A DNA stretch of 35,454 nucleotides from Candidatus Pelagibacterales bacterium. Its GTDB lineage: Bacteria > Pseudomonadota > Alphaproteobacteria > Pelagibacterales > Pelagibacteraceae. This document shows positions 8,684 through 18,136 of the stretch, piece after piece. The stretch covers positions 1 through 35,454 of the forward strand of contig CANMFY010000002.1 of assembly GCA_947497305.1 (NCBI GenBank), in the 5' to 3' direction. Each line of letters starts with the position of its first letter. Positions within the stretch are counted from its first letter, which is position 1. A program made the translations under genes and the position numbers. Under the pieces are notes generated by a model that made no database searches, was not told the origin of the DNA, and saw only the letters and a program-made list of their open reading frames with translations.

Positions 8684-10213
8684 ATGAAAAGATTTATTAG
8701 TTTAAAATCACTATTAGCAAAATTTTTATTTATAAATTTATTTTTCTTTTCAATATTAACTCTAGCAACTTATTCATATCTACAATCCATCGAACCGGAA
8801 CTTGTTAATAATAAAAAGAAAGAACATTCCAAACTTATTAAAAATATTGCCTTAAATATAGAGTTGCAGCGCACTCCACTTAAAAGAGATAATTTAAAAA
8901 GTTTTTTAGCAAATTATAAGTATTTATTACCTAATATTAATCAAATTAGAATTTATGACTTGAAAAAACAAATTATAACAGATGTTCACTCTCTAGATAT
9001 AAACGCAAAACCATTTTATAAACTACCAGAAGTTCAAGAGAGAAAATTAACAGCAGATAATATACCAGATACATCTGACCTAACTACTCAACAAGAAGAG
9101 AAATTACTTAACAAAATTATTAGTGATAATTTAAATATATTAGGGTCTGATAAGATTTTAACTTTTTCAAAAAAAATTAAAGATAATTTTATTGTTGTTA
9201 GCTTATCTTCATTGATCTTAAATGACGAAAATAAGGGCTTTATTGTTATTACAGAGGACTCAAACGACATTCAAAACGCTGTTATTGAGAGAAAAAATTT
9301 TGTTATTAGGACAGCACTCAGTGTTGCTGCAATCATATTAATTTTTTCAATATTCTTAAATGCAAATATAATTAAACCAATTAGAATCCTTGGTCGCTAC
9401 ACCACCTCTGCAAGCTCTGATCATCCTGATAATAAAATTATTAATAGAATTAATCTAAGACCCGATGAGATTGGTAGTTTATCAAGATCACTTTCGGGGA
9501 TGACAGATAATTTATATAAACGAATTGAATTCGCTGAAAGATTTGCATCCGATCTTACTCATGAAATTAGAAATCCTTTAGCATCATTGAAAGCTGCATC
9601 AGAATTATTACCCAGTGCAAAAGATTCTGAAAAAAAAAATAGGTTACTTGGGATTTTAAATGATGACGTTGTAAGAATTGAGAGATTAATAACAGACTAC
9701 TCTAACATGCTTAAAGGCGAGGCGTTGGAAGCCAAATTACAATTAACTAGATTTGATTTAATTAGACTTATAAACAAAGTTGCAGAGGAATATCAACAGG
9801 TTATTAATAATACTAAAAAAAATATTTTAATAGAGATTAATAATTTAATTAAGAAAAAAACTTTTATTATTGGTTTTGAAAGTAGGATTCAACAAGTTAT
9901 TTCAAATATATTAGAAAACTCTATTTCTTTTAGTCCAGATAAAAGTATTTTGAAAATAAAAATTGAAAAAATTAAAAACGATGCAAAAATAATTATAACT
10001 GATGAAGGACCAGGATTTAATGAAAGTAATATTGGAAAAGTTTTTGAAAGATTTTATAGCAATAGACCAAAGGAAATGTTCGGTCAGCACTCTGGATTAG
10101 GATTAAATATAGTTAAAAATATAGTCGAATCTCATAAAGGGCATATTAAAGCTTATAATTTGGATGGGAAAAGAGGCGCAGTTATAGAGATTGATTTGCC
10201 AATAGCTGACTAA
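8684..10213 (+). CDS. chvG: ChvG-type sensor histidine kinase
   Basis: A 509-aa inner-membrane kinase. An N-terminal helix (about residues 12-32) and a second (about 204-226) bracket a periplasmic sensor domain of about 170 residues. A HAMP segment with RPDEIGSLSRSLSGM follows. The phospho-acceptor His293 is in FASDLTHEIRNPLASL, a pattern typical of ChvG. The HATPase domain has the N-box ISNILENSISFS, G1 DEGPGF, and G2 GLGLNIVKNIVESHKG. It should phosphorylate the regulator encoded immediately upstream. In rhizobia chvG is followed by hprK and PTS genes; here ahcY comes next after 53 bases. The sensor-domain sequence has diverged, so the stimulus is unknown. Confidence 0.9.
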   Translation: MKRFISLKSLLAKFLFINLFFFSILTLATYSYLQSIEPELVNNKKKEHSKLIKNIALNIELQRTPLKRDNLKSFLANYKYLLPNINQIRIYDLKKQIITDVHSLDINAKPFYKLPEVQERKLTADNIPDTSDLTTQQEEKLLNKIISDNLNILGSDKILTFSKKIKDNFIVVSLSSLILNDENKGFIVITEDSNDIQNAVIERKNFVIRTALSVAAIILIFSIFLNANIIKPIRILGRYTTSASSDHPDNKIINRINLRPDEIGSLSRSLSGMTDNLYKRIEFAERFASDLTHEIRNPLASLKAASELLPSAKDSEKKNRLLGILNDDVVRIERLITDYSNMLKGEALEAKLQLTRFDLIRLINKVAEEYQQVINNTKKNILIEINNLIKKKTFIIGFESRIQQVISNILENSISFSPDKSILKIKIEKIKNDAKIIITDEGPGFNESNIGKVFERFYSNRPKEMFGQHSGLGLNIVKNIVESHKGHIKAYNLDGKRGAVIEIDLPIAD

Positions 10214-10266
10214 AGTCGATAAATAAATTTGATATGGCCAAGTTTTGTTGTTAATTAACTTTTCAA

Positions 10267-11556
10267 ATGACCCAAGATTTTAAAGTAAAAGACTTAAAAC
10301 TAGCTGAATTTGGAAACAAAGAAATTTCCTTAGCAGAAACTGAGATGCCAGGCTTAATGGCAATAAGAAGTGAGTATCAGGCAAGTAAACCATTAAAGGG
10401 AGCTAAGATAATCGGTTGTTTGCATATGACAATTCAAACTGCAGTTTTAATAGAAACATTAATAGTGCTTGGAGCTGAAGTTAGATGGTCATCTTGTAAT
10501 ATATTTTCAACACAAGATCATGCAGCAGCGGCTATCGCTGCAAAAGGCATACCAGTTTATGCATGGAAGGGCGAAACGGAGGAAGAGTATTGGTGGTGTA
10601 TTGAACAAACTATTAACGGAAAAAAAGATTGGAAACCTAATCTCTTGTTAGATGATGGAGGAGATTTAACTATGTTAATGCACGATAAGTACAAAGATTT
10701 ATTAAAAAACGTTAGGGGGGTTTCTGAAGAGACGACTACTGGAGTTAAAGCTTTAAAGATATTGGAGAAAGAAAATAAATTATTAATTCCAGCAATTAAT
10801 GTAAATGACTCAGTGACAAAATCTAAATTTGATAATTTATATGGTTGTAGAGAAAGTTTAGTAGACTCAATTAGAAGAGCAACAGATGTAATGATGTCGG
10901 GAAAGGTCGCAATAGTTGCAGGATTTGGAGATGTTGGAAAAGGTAGTGCAGCATCACTCAGACAAAGTGGAGCGAGAGTTTTAGTTACAGAGACAGATCC
11001 AATTTGCGCGTTACAAGCCGCAATGGAGGGTTATGAAGTTGTATTAATGGATGAGGCTATATCATCAGCTGATATTGTTGTTACAGCCACAGGTAACAAA
11101 GATATCGTAAATATTGAGCATATGAGAAAAATGAAAGATAGATCAATACTTTGTAATATCGGTCATTTTGACAATGAAATTCAGGTAAGCGCATTAAAAA
11201 ATTATAAGTGGAATGAAATAAAACCTCAGGTGCATGAAATTGAATTTCCAGATAAAAAAAGAATTATTTTATTAGCTGAAGGAAGACTAGTAAATCTTGG
11301 TTGCGCAACAGGACACCCAAGTTTTGTTATGAGTGCATCTTTTACTAATCAGGTTATTGCGCAAATAGAGTTATGGAATAGTAATGGAAAATATCAGAAT
11401 AAAGTTTACGTTTTGCCAAAACACTTAGATGAAAAAGTTGCGATGTTGCATCTTGCCAAAGTAGGGGCAAAACTTACTAAATTAACTAAGGAGCAAGCCG
11501 ATTATATTACTGTTTCTCAAAAAGGACCTTTTAAACCAGATACATATCGTTATTAA
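10267..11556 (+). CDS. ahcY: Adenosylhomocysteinase
   Basis: A 429-aa NAD-dependent enzyme that hydrolyses S-adenosylhomocysteine to homocysteine and adenosine, clearing the product of methyl transfer. Visible signatures are [44 protein letters not shown], the [19 protein letters not shown] block with the catalytic Lys/Asp, the NAD fold [13 protein letters not shown] (from Gly219), and C-terminal PDTYRY. Many bacterial and rhizobial enzymes carry an insert of about 40 residues between DDGGD and GVSEETTTG. It is absent here, giving the shorter form. The gene sits between chvG and tsaE, its conserved alphaproteobacterial setting with the intervening PTS genes missing. Confidence 0.97.
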   Translation: MTQDFKVKDLKLAEFGNKEISLAETEMPGLMAIRSEYQASKPLKGAKIIGCLHMTIQTAVLIETLIVLGAEVRWSSCNIFSTQDHAAAAIAAKGIPVYAWKGETEEEYWWCIEQTINGKKDWKPNLLLDDGGDLTMLMHDKYKDLLKNVRGVSEETTTGVKALKILEKENKLLIPAINVNDSVTKSKFDNLYGCRESLVDSIRRATDVMMSGKVAIVAGFGDVGKGSAASLRQSGARVLVTETDPICALQAAMEGYEVVLMDEAISSADIVVTATGNKDIVNIEHMRKMKDRSILCNIGHFDNEIQVSALKNYKWNEIKPQVHEIEFPDKKRIILLAEGRLVNLGCATGHPSFVMSASFTNQVIAQIELWNSNGKYQNKVYVLPKHLDEKVAMLHLAKVGAKLTKLTKEQADYITVSQKGPFKPDTYRY

Positions 11557-11566
11557 TTTCAATTAA

Positions 11567-12025
11567 ATGGAATTAAAATCATTAGATTCCACAAAAAAAA
11601 TAGCCCAGGCAGTCGCCATTAATTTAAAAATAAATGATTTTATATTGCTTAGTGGAAATTTAGGAACAGGCAAAACCACATTCACTAGATTTTTAATAAA
11701 TTATTTACAGAAAATAAATGATCGTCCATTAGAGGAAATAGTTAGTCCAACTTTTAATATCGTTCAATATTATGACTTAGGAAAAGATTTGAAAATTGCT
11801 CATTACGATTTTTATAGATTGAAACAAGAAAGGGAAATTTTAAATATAGGATTACTTGATACAGCTAAAGATTTTATAAATATTGTTGAGTGGCCTGAAA
11901 TTGCCATGAATTCATTAAGTAACTTTTTACAAATTAAATTCACTTATGACCCTGATAAAGATTTAAGATCTTTAGAGTTTAATGGAAAAGGAAAATGGTT
12001 AGGCTTTAATATTGATGATAAATAA
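11567..12025 (+). CDS. tsaE: tRNA threonylcarbamoyladenosine biosynthesis ATPase TsaE
   Basis: A 152-aa P-loop ATPase that works with TsaB/TsaD to put the t6A modification at position 37 of ANN-decoding tRNAs. The Walker A is SGNLGTGKTTF (about 29-39). SPTFNIVQYY and the IAHYDFYRLK segment are classic for the family, and VEWPE forms the Walker B-like region. The start is the ATG ten bases after ahcY. Its last 11 bases overlap the downstream kinase gene. Length is normal for TsaE. Confidence 0.95.
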   Translation: MELKSLDSTKKIAQAVAINLKINDFILLSGNLGTGKTTFTRFLINYLQKINDRPLEEIVSPTFNIVQYYDLGKDLKIAHYDFYRLKQEREILNIGLLDTAKDFINIVEWPEIAMNSLSNFLQIKFTYDPDKDLRSLEFNGKGKWLGFNIDDK

Positions 12026-13019
12026 AGATAGATTAAAAATAATAAAAAATTTTCTTAAAAAAAATTATCTAGAAAATTATAAAATAAAACAAATTAAAGG
12101 AGATGCTTCTTTTAGAAAGTATTTTAGAATTTATAATAAAAATAAATCTTATATCCTTGCTTCTGCAGAAACTGAAAAAAAATCTAATATATTAAATTAT
12201 GTTCTTATTAATAAGTTTTTAAACAAACAGAGCATTAAAGCTCCAATAGTATTAGATTTTGAATATAAGAGCGGTCTAGCTCTATTAGAAGATTTTGGTA
12301 ATAAAACGTATCTTCAGTTAGTAAAGAATTCTAAAAACAAATTATATATTTATAAATCGTTAATAAAGTTTTTAGTTAAATTACAAAGAATAAATTTTAA
12401 AACAAATATATTTCGATTTCAAAAATATAATTTTAAAATTTTAAAAAAAGAAATAGATTTATTTTTTGTCTGGTATTTACCTTATATAGCAAAAATTAAG
12501 AGCAGTCCTAAAATTATAAGATTAAGGAAATTATTACTAATAATTTTAAAAAATAATTTTATTAAAAATAATTATTTTGTTCACAGAGACTTTCATATTT
12601 CAAATCTTATGGAATGTGGGTTGGCATCCAAAAATAAAATTGGAATTATTGATACTCAAGATGCCCTAATTGGCTCTAGAGCTTATGATATAGTTTCTTT
12701 AATTGACGATGTTAGGATCAAAACCACCCCTGACTTAAAGGAAAAATTATTAGATTACTATTTGTCATTAGCCAAGAAAGAAAAGAATTTTGATATCAAA
12801 CAGTTTAAAAAAGAATTTTCCATTCTGTCAGTACAAAGAGCTATGAAAATTATTGGAATATTTTCAAGACTTTTCAAAAGAGATAGAAAAAATGGATATT
12901 TAAAATTAATTCCTTACACTTGGACAATACTTAATAAAAGGTTAGAAGATCCAATATTTAAAGAGGTAAGGGTTATCATTAATCAGCAAATTAAATTAAG
13001 ATCTAAGTATGTTAATTGA
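12015..13019 (+). CDS. amgK: AmgK-like anomeric sugar kinase / aminoglycoside phosphotransferase family
   Basis: A 334-aa protein-kinase-like-fold phosphotransferase. The catalytic loop VHRDFHISNLM (Asp192 by my count) and the Mg-binding segment IGIIDTQDALIGSRAYDIVSLIDD match AmgK, the N-acetylmuramate/GlcNAc 1-kinase of peptidoglycan recycling. GDASFRKYFRI resembles the N-lobe of that family. ATG 12015 is preferred; a TTG directly before it is also in frame. It overlaps tsaE by 11 bases and lysK by 11 bases. In rhizobia the next gene is murU, its pathway partner; here murU is not adjacent. Very Lys/Asn/Ile-rich, as expected for a low-GC genome. The sugar specificity is inferred from family and synteny. 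Confidence 0.8.
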   Translation: MINKDRLKIIKNFLKKNYLENYKIKQIKGDASFRKYFRIYNKNKSYILASAETEKKSNILNYVLINKFLNKQSIKAPIVLDFEYKSGLALLEDFGNKTYLQLVKNSKNKLYIYKSLIKFLVKLQRINFKTNIFRFQKYNFKILKKEIDLFFVWYLPYIAKIKSSPKIIRLRKLLLIILKNNFIKNNYFVHRDFHISNLMECGLASKNKIGIIDTQDALIGSRAYDIVSLIDDVRIKTTPDLKEKLLDYYLSLAKKEKNFDIKQFKKEFSILSVQRAMKIIGIFSRLFKRDRKNGYLKLIPYTWTILNKRLEDPIFKEVRVIINQQIKLRSKYVN

Positions 13020-14577
13020 TAAAAGATTTTTTGAGGAGTCAGAAGCTTGGCCCTTTGCTGAAGCTAGAGAAATATTAAAAAAAAGACTGAAAATAATAGA
13101 GAAAAAGGGCTACGTTTTGTTTCAGACCGGCTACGGTCCAAGTGGTCTACCTCATATTGGAACTTTTGGAGAGGTTTGTAGAACTACTATGGTTATGAAC
13201 GCTTTTCAAAAAATATCTAATATACCAGTAAAATTATTTACATTCTCAGATGATATGGATGGACTTAGAAAAGTTCCAGATAATATTCCAAATAAATCAA
13301 TCTTAGAAGATAATTTAAATAAGCCACTAACAGCAATTCCTGATCCTTTTAAAAAATTCAACAGTTTCGGAGAACATAATAATAATATGTTAAAAAAATT
13401 TTTGGATGAATTTAATTTTAAATATGAATTTAAAAGTTCTACCGAACTTTATACCAATGGTAAATTTGATGAAGCCCTTACTTTAGTTTTAAAAAATTAT
13501 GATAAAATAATGGAAATTGTTTTACCAACCTTAGGTCCGGAGAGAAGAAAAACTTACAGTCCATTTTTACCTATATGCCCTATGACAGGAAAAGTATTAG
13601 AGGTGGCCATAATAGAGAAGAATTTAGATACCAAAACTATTATTTATCAAAATGGAAATAAAAAAATTGAAACAAAAATTACAGGAGGAACATGTAAATT
13701 ACAGTGGAAAGTAGACTGGGCCATGCGTTGGGTTGCTCTTGGAGTTGATTTTGAAATGTATGGAAAAGACCTCATTCCAAGTGCAGAACTATCTAGTAAA
13801 ATTTGCAAAGTTTTAGGAGGTATCCCGCCCACAGGTTTTGCTTATGAATTATTTTTAGATGAAAATGGAGAAAAGATATCTAAATCAAAAGGAAATGGAA
13901 TTACAATTGAACAATGGCTTAAATATGCGTCACCAGAAAGTTTATCTTTATATATGTACCAGAATCCAACCAGAGCTAAAAAATTATATTTTCAAGTAAT
14001 TCCAAAGGCAGTGGATGAGTATCTCTCCTTTTTAGAAAAATTTGAAAAACAAGAAGAAAAGGAAAAACTTGGAAACCCAGTTTGGCATGTTCATAACGGA
14101 AATCCACCAAAAGAAGAAATAATTATTTCATTTAATATTTTACTAAACTTAGTCAGCGTTAGTAATACGGATAAAGAGGAAGTTATTTGGAAATTTATAA
14201 AGAACTTTAATCCAAATTTAGTTAAAGAAAAACATCCAATTCTTGCAAAATTAATCTTAAATGCAATTAATTATTTTAATGATGTTGTAAAAATAAATAA
14301 AAAATTTAAAAAACCCGACACGCCAGAAAAAAAAGCTTTACAAGATCTTGCTGAGCAAATTTCTAAAATGAGCTCAAATCTTACGCCAGAAGAGATGCAG
14401 ACTATAGTTTATTCTGTTGGAAAAACGCATTATTCAAAAGAGAGATTGCGAGAGTGGTTTAAAATGATTTACGAAGTGCTTTTTGGAGATGAGCAGGGTC
14501 CTAGAATGGGCTCATTTATAAGTTTTTATGGTATTAAAGAAACAGTAAATTTAATTAATAAGTCTATTAATGATTAA
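13009..14577 (+). CDS. lysK: Class I lysyl-tRNA synthetase
   Basis: A 522-aa class I LysRS, the archaeal-type enzyme common in alphaproteobacteria, charging tRNA-Lys in the cytoplasm. The HIGH-equivalent is GYGPSGLPHIGTFGEV (His49) and the KMSKS-equivalent is GEKISKSKGNG (289-293). CPMTGKVLEV and the WKVDWAMRWVALGVDFEMYGKDL segment are diagnostic of the family. The C-terminal helical domain contains LTPEEMQTIVYSVGK and ends in a GDEQGPRMGSF motif also typical of LysK. It overlaps the upstream kinase by 11 bases. Length is normal. Confidence 0.97.
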   Translation: MLIDKRFFEESEAWPFAEAREILKKRLKIIEKKGYVLFQTGYGPSGLPHIGTFGEVCRTTMVMNAFQKISNIPVKLFTFSDDMDGLRKVPDNIPNKSILEDNLNKPLTAIPDPFKKFNSFGEHNNNMLKKFLDEFNFKYEFKSSTELYTNGKFDEALTLVLKNYDKIMEIVLPTLGPERRKTYSPFLPICPMTGKVLEVAIIEKNLDTKTIIYQNGNKKIETKITGGTCKLQWKVDWAMRWVALGVDFEMYGKDLIPSAELSSKICKVLGGIPPTGFAYELFLDENGEKISKSKGNGITIEQWLKYASPESLSLYMYQNPTRAKKLYFQVIPKAVDEYLSFLEKFEKQEEKEKLGNPVWHVHNGNPPKEEIIISFNILLNLVSVSNTDKEEVIWKFIKNFNPNLVKEKHPILAKLILNAINYFNDVVKINKKFKKPDTPEKKALQDLAEQISKMSSNLTPEEMQTIVYSVGKTHYSKERLREWFKMIYEVLFGDEQGPRMGSFISFYGIKETVNLINKSIND

Positions 14578-14585
14578 TAATAAAA

Positions 14586-15632
14586 ATGAATTATCAGATT
14601 ATTAATTCTTTTATTAATAAATTTGATCCCGAACTTTCTCATTCGTTAGCTATTCAATTTTTAAAAAACTTTTATATTCCAATTTTTTCATCGAAGGACG
14701 ATGAAATTTTAAAAATTAATATTTTAGGAAAAGAATTTTCAAACCCAATAGGTCTAGCAGCAGGATTTGATAAAAATGCTGAAGTATATGATAAAATGAT
14801 TGCACTTGGATTTGGTTTTGCAGAAGTTGGAACTATTACACCTAAACCTCAAGAAGGAAATTTAAAGCCAAGAGTTTTTAGATTACTAGAAGATGAGGCG
14901 ATTATTAATCGCTTAGGATTTCCAAATGAGGGTTTAATTAAAATAAAAAGTAGGATTGAGACAAAAAAAACTGAAGGGATTTTAGGAATTAATATAGGAC
15001 CTAATAAAGATAGCGTCTCGCGCATTGATGATTACATAGAATGTTTTAAAAATTTTCATAATTTGTGCAGCTATATATGTATTAATATTTCATCCCCTAA
15101 TACTGAAAATTTAAGAAATTTTCACGATCAAGAAAATTTAAAAAGTTTATTAAGTGAAATTTCAAAAATAAAAAAAATTTTAGATAGTAAAATCCCAGTC
15201 GTTTTAAAAATATCACCAGATATTAATGATGTTGATATCGACGTAATTTGTAAAAATATTTTAGAATTCAATTTAGATGGATTGGTATTAACTAATACAT
15301 CGGTAAAGTTAAGAGAGAGTCTATTGAGCACTCAAAAAAATGAATTGGGTGGTTTATCAGGGGCGCCAATTAAGGAAAATTCAAATTTAATAATTAAAAA
15401 ATTTTTTAAAATTATAAAGAATCAAGTGCCAATAATTGGTGTGGGGGGAATAAGTTCAGGAATTTCTGCCTATGAAAAAATAAGAGCAGGAGCCTCTTTA
15501 TTACAGCTTTATACTGGCTTGGTTTACAAAGGACCTTTTATTGTAAAAACTATTAAACAAGAACTAGCCGAGCTTTTAAAAAAAGATGGATTTTCATCTT
15601 TAGAAAAAGCGGTAGGAGTTGATAGCAAATAA
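14586..15632 (+). CDS. pyrD: Dihydroorotate dehydrogenase, quinone-dependent (class 2)
   Basis: A 348-aa FMN enzyme that oxidises dihydroorotate to orotate in pyrimidine synthesis and passes electrons to quinone at the inner membrane. An N-terminal amphipathic segment (FDPELSHSLAIQFLK) is the class 2 membrane-association region. GLAAGFDKNAE, GFAEVGTITPKPQEGN and NIGPNKDS follow, then NISSPNT with the catalytic Ser (about 170) that separates class 2 from class 1, VVLKISPD, and the FMN phosphate site IGVGGISSG. The last 33 bases overlap the convergent DUF3429 gene, the longest antisense overlap in the window. Confidence 0.97.
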   Translation: MNYQIINSFINKFDPELSHSLAIQFLKNFYIPIFSSKDDEILKINILGKEFSNPIGLAAGFDKNAEVYDKMIALGFGFAEVGTITPKPQEGNLKPRVFRLLEDEAIINRLGFPNEGLIKIKSRIETKKTEGILGINIGPNKDSVSRIDDYIECFKNFHNLCSYICINISSPNTENLRNFHDQENLKSLLSEISKIKKILDSKIPVVLKISPDINDVDIDVICKNILEFNLDGLVLTNTSVKLRESLLSTQKNELGGLSGAPIKENSNLIIKKFFKIIKNQVPIIGVGGISSGISAYEKIRAGASLLQLYTGLVYKGPFIVKTIKQELAELLKKDGFSSLEKAVGVDSK

Positions 15633-16043
15633 GTTAATTACTAAAGTGAAGATAACTAAAAAAGTTAATCTTTTCCTAAGATTTAAATACCAAAAATTAT
15701 TAGTTTCAAAAAATATTTTTTTATCAATGAAATTAGTTACAAAAAATAAAACAACGTAAATTGCAATTTTCACATCTTGGTTTGAAAAAAAATCTAAAAT
15801 AAAAGAAAAAAAAGGAATACAAACACTTAAAATTAATAATAAACTTTTATTATCTATAATATTGCTATTTAAAATCTTACTCCAATGGCTTCCACAAATA
15901 AAAGCTAGAATTATATTGGCATAAAATAAATACACATCTACAACATAGTTATTAAAATTAGAAATAAAGTAAATTACAGTAAGTGAAAAAAAGGGGATAA
16001 GACCAAGATATCCTAATATTGTGGCTAATTTTTTTTTATCCAT
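15600..16043 (-). CDS. DUF3429 family membrane protein
   Basis: A 147-aa integral membrane protein of unknown function. From the ATG at 16041-16043 it reads MDKKKLATILGYLGLIPF, has about five hydrophobic segments, the mid-protein motif YANIILAFICGSHWSKIL, and a basic WYLNLRKRLT stretch before the last helix. These are the recognisable features of DUF3429. An upstream in-frame start at 16100 would run into the TauE gene; I prefer 16043 because it begins one base after the TauE stop (TGATATG), a coupled arrangement. Convergent 33-base overlap with pyrD. No role can be assigned. Confidence 0.75.
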   Translation of the reverse strand: MDKKKLATILGYLGLIPFFSLTVIYFISNFNNYVVDVYLFYANIILAFICGSHWSKILNSNIIDNKSLLLILSVCIPFFSFILDFFSNQDVKIAIYVVLFFVTNFIDKKIFFETNNFWYLNLRKRLTFLVIFTLVINLFAINSYRFF

Positions 16044-16044
16044 A

Positions 16045-17103
16045 TCAATACTGAAGCTTTTTAAAAATAAAAGAACTGAAGTACCCAATGAGTAGAGCAA
16101 GACCTACAGCAGTTAACGCATAAAGGATTGGACTCGTATTTACAAATTGGAAAATAAAATCTTGAAAAAAATTAAGCTGATCTTGACTTTCGATTTTCTT
16201 AAAGATTTTAAATTTTAATTCTTCCACAAATAATGAATAACCAAATTTTAATCCAAAAATAATAATGATAATTGACATTAAAATTCTAAGTTCTTCATTT
16301 TTTAAATTCATACCTAGCCTAGTACCAAACTGCACTCCAATTACAGACCCAATCATTAGAATAGATACTAAAATCAAATCAATGTTATGGTTAGTTATTG
16401 CATGAAAAAAAGTTATAAATGCCATGACAAAAATCATCACAAATAAAGATGTTCCAGGTACAAGTTTGGACGGCATACCAAGAATATAAATCATTACTGG
16501 AATTAAAATAAATGCTCCACCCACACCCATCATGGATGAAATAATTCCAATTAAAAAACCAAAAAATATTGGCGGAATAATACTGATATAAAGTCTTGAA
16601 GAATTTAATCTTACTTTAAAAGGAAGACCATGAATCCACGTATGTTCATGAAGTTTACGTTTTATAAATTTTTTATTTTTTATTCTTCTTAATTCAGACA
16701 GACTTTCAATAAACATCAAAAGTCCAAAACTAGTTAACAAAACAAAATATAAAACTGAAGTTATGGTATTTATTTTTCCTGATTGAATTAATAGTTTTAC
16801 AAAATAAATTCCTATTGTTGCACCAAAAAAACCGCCTATTAAGATATAAAGGCCCATTTTTATATCTACTTGTTTTTTATACCAGTGAGCAAATGTCCCA
16901 GAAACAGAAGATGCTAAAATATTATTAGACCCATTTGCAATCGCGTGCATTGGAGGAATACCAAAAAAAATTAGAGCAGGAGTCATTAAAAAACCTCCAC
17001 CAATTCCAAGCAATCCACTTAAAAAGCCAATAAACCCACTAATTAAAAATAGATATAAAATGTTAACATGAACCTCTACAATGGGCAGGTAAACTTGAAG
17101 CAT
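16045..17103 (-). CDS. TauE/SafE-family membrane exporter
   Basis: A 352-aa polytopic inner-membrane protein of the sulfite exporter TauE/SafE (DUF81) family. Two repeats are visible, each starting with a helix and a glycine hinge: GFLSGLLGIGGGFLMTPAL (about 24-42) and GIISSMMGVGGAFILIPVM in the second half. ANGSNNILASSVSG and VPGTSLFVMIF are the matching following helices. A charged cytoplasmic linker (RRIKNKKFIKRKLHEH) separates the halves. The family exports sulfite, sulfoacetate or related anions; the substrate here is unknown. First gene of a two-gene operon with DUF3429. Confidence 0.88.
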   Translation of the reverse strand: MLQVYLPIVEVHVNILYLFLISGFIGFLSGLLGIGGGFLMTPALIFFGIPPMHAIANGSNNILASSVSGTFAHWYKKQVDIKMGLYILIGGFFGATIGIYFVKLLIQSGKINTITSVLYFVLLTSFGLLMFIESLSELRRIKNKKFIKRKLHEHTWIHGLPFKVRLNSSRLYISIIPPIFFGFLIGIISSMMGVGGAFILIPVMIYILGMPSKLVPGTSLFVMIFVMAFITFFHAITNHNIDLILVSILMIGSVIGVQFGTRLGMNLKNEELRILMSIIIIIFGLKFGYSLFVEELKFKIFKKIESQDQLNFFQDFIFQFVNTSPILYALTAVGLALLIGYFSSFIFKKLQY

Positions 17104-17195
17104 GAAAATTTTAGTTTAATTAATAATTATTGGACTAATCTTGTAAAAACAAGAAATCAATTACAGTAAATAACTTAGGATTTATAAGATATATC

Positions 17196-17224
17196 TTGAC
17201 GTAAATTCATCATCTTACTATACC
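17196..17224 (+). promoter_or_regulatory. Probable sigma70-type promoter of rpmB
   Basis: TTGACG at 17196-17201, a 17-base spacer, then TATACC at 17219-17224. It is the best -35/-10 match I found in the window. Transcription would start near 17231, so the leader is about ten bases and consists mostly of the AGGA ribosome site at 17231-17234. Confidence 0.6.
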
Positions 17225-17240
17225 CCTTTCAGGAAAAATT

Positions 17241-17582
17241 ATGTCAAAACTTTGTGAACTAACAGGCAAGAGACCGCAAACAGGTCATAATGTTAGTCAT
17301 GCTAATAACAAAACCAAAAGAAGATTTTTTCCAAATTTAAAAAAGGTTTCTTTTAAGAGTGAAAAATTGAATCGTGATATCCGTATCAAAATTTGCACAA
17401 GAGCAATTAAAGCTGTGGATTTTAGAGGAGGTATCGATGAATTTTTATTAAGAGCAAAAAATAAAAATTTATCTCCTAGAGTTAAAAAAATAAGAAAATT
17501 ATTATTAACTATTGTTCCGTTCGTTAAAAAAATAAAGAAAGAAATTAAACCCAAAAAAGAGACAAAAGTTAAAGTTAATTAG
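17241..17582 (+). CDS. rpmB: 50S ribosomal protein L28
   Basis: A 113-aa L28 of the large ribosomal subunit. The start MSKLCELTGKRPQTGHNVSHANNKTKRR is the conserved N-terminal region (CELTGK, GHNVSHANNKTKR), and FFPNLKKVSF and CTRAIKAVD follow. There is a clear AGGA ribosome site seven bases before the ATG and a good promoter. The protein is longer than the 78-100 aa usual for L28 because of a Lys-rich tail (KKIKKEIKPKKETKVKV). The tail is a low-complexity extension rather than a frameshift product. The queuosine-precursor transporter gene follows five bases later. Confidence 0.97.
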   Translation: MSKLCELTGKRPQTGHNVSHANNKTKRRFFPNLKKVSFKSEKLNRDIRIKICTRAIKAVDFRGGIDEFLLRAKNKNLSPRVKKIRKLLLTIVPFVKKIKKEIKPKKETKVKVN

Positions 17583-17587
17583 TCTTC

Positions 17588-18136
17588 TTGGTTAACTCAA
17601 AAAATATATTCTTATATTCTGCCTTTATGGCAGCAGTTATTTGTTTATCAAATTATTTAGTACAATTTCAATTTAACTATTTAGGACTTAAAGAATTTTT
17701 AACCTGGGGAGCCTTTTCATATCCAATTACTTTCCTAATTACTGATCTTGCAAATAGATTTTTTGGAAAAGATTTTGCCAAAAAAATAGTTATTTTCGGA
17801 TTTTTATTTGGAATTATTTTTTCTTTTATTTTAACTTTTGAAGAATTTAATTTAATTATTTTAAGAATTGTCTTGGCTTCAGCAACTGCTTTTTTGGCAG
17901 GTCAATTTCTAGATATTTTTTTGTTTAATATATTAAGAAACAAATCATGGTTTATACCCCCACTTGTTTCTTCAATTTTTAGCTCTCTCTTAGATACAAT
18001 AGTTTTCTTTGGTATAGCTTTTTATGGAACAGATTCTTCTTGGATTATGTTAGCGTTTGGAGATTTAACTATAAAATTTATTTTTGCTTTTGCTATGTTA
18101 TTGCCTTTTAAAATTTTAATTACTAAATTTAATTAA
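17588..18136 (+). CDS. YhhQ/VUT-family queuosine precursor transporter
   Basis: A 182-aa membrane protein with about six helices, matching the vitamin-uptake-like (VUT, YhhQ/QueT) family that imports queuosine precursors such as preQ0/preQ1. The signatures are [22 protein letters not shown] after helix 2, [21 protein letters not shown], and the [20 protein letters not shown] helix. The start is uncertain: TTG 17588 is the first candidate after an in-frame stop at 17576-17578, and an internal ATG ([12 protein letters not shown]) lies 13 codons on. It follows rpmB by five bases, so co-transcription is likely. The 3' end overlaps cobT tail to tail by eight bases. Confidence 0.83.
   Translation: MVNSKNIFLYSAFMAAVICLSNYLVQFQFNYLGLKEFLTWGAFSYPITFLITDLANRFFGKDFAKKIVIFGFLFGIIFSFILTFEEFNLIILRIVLASATAFLAGQFLDIFLFNILRNKSWFIPPLVSSIFSSLLDTIVFFGIAFYGTDSSWIMLAFGDLTIKFIFAFAMLLPFKILITKFN

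Noticed and set aside
16044-16100. Upstream start for the DUF3429 gene inside the TauE gene
   Set aside because: The 19 added residues read like TauE codons in another frame, while ATG 16043 follows the TauE stop by one base.
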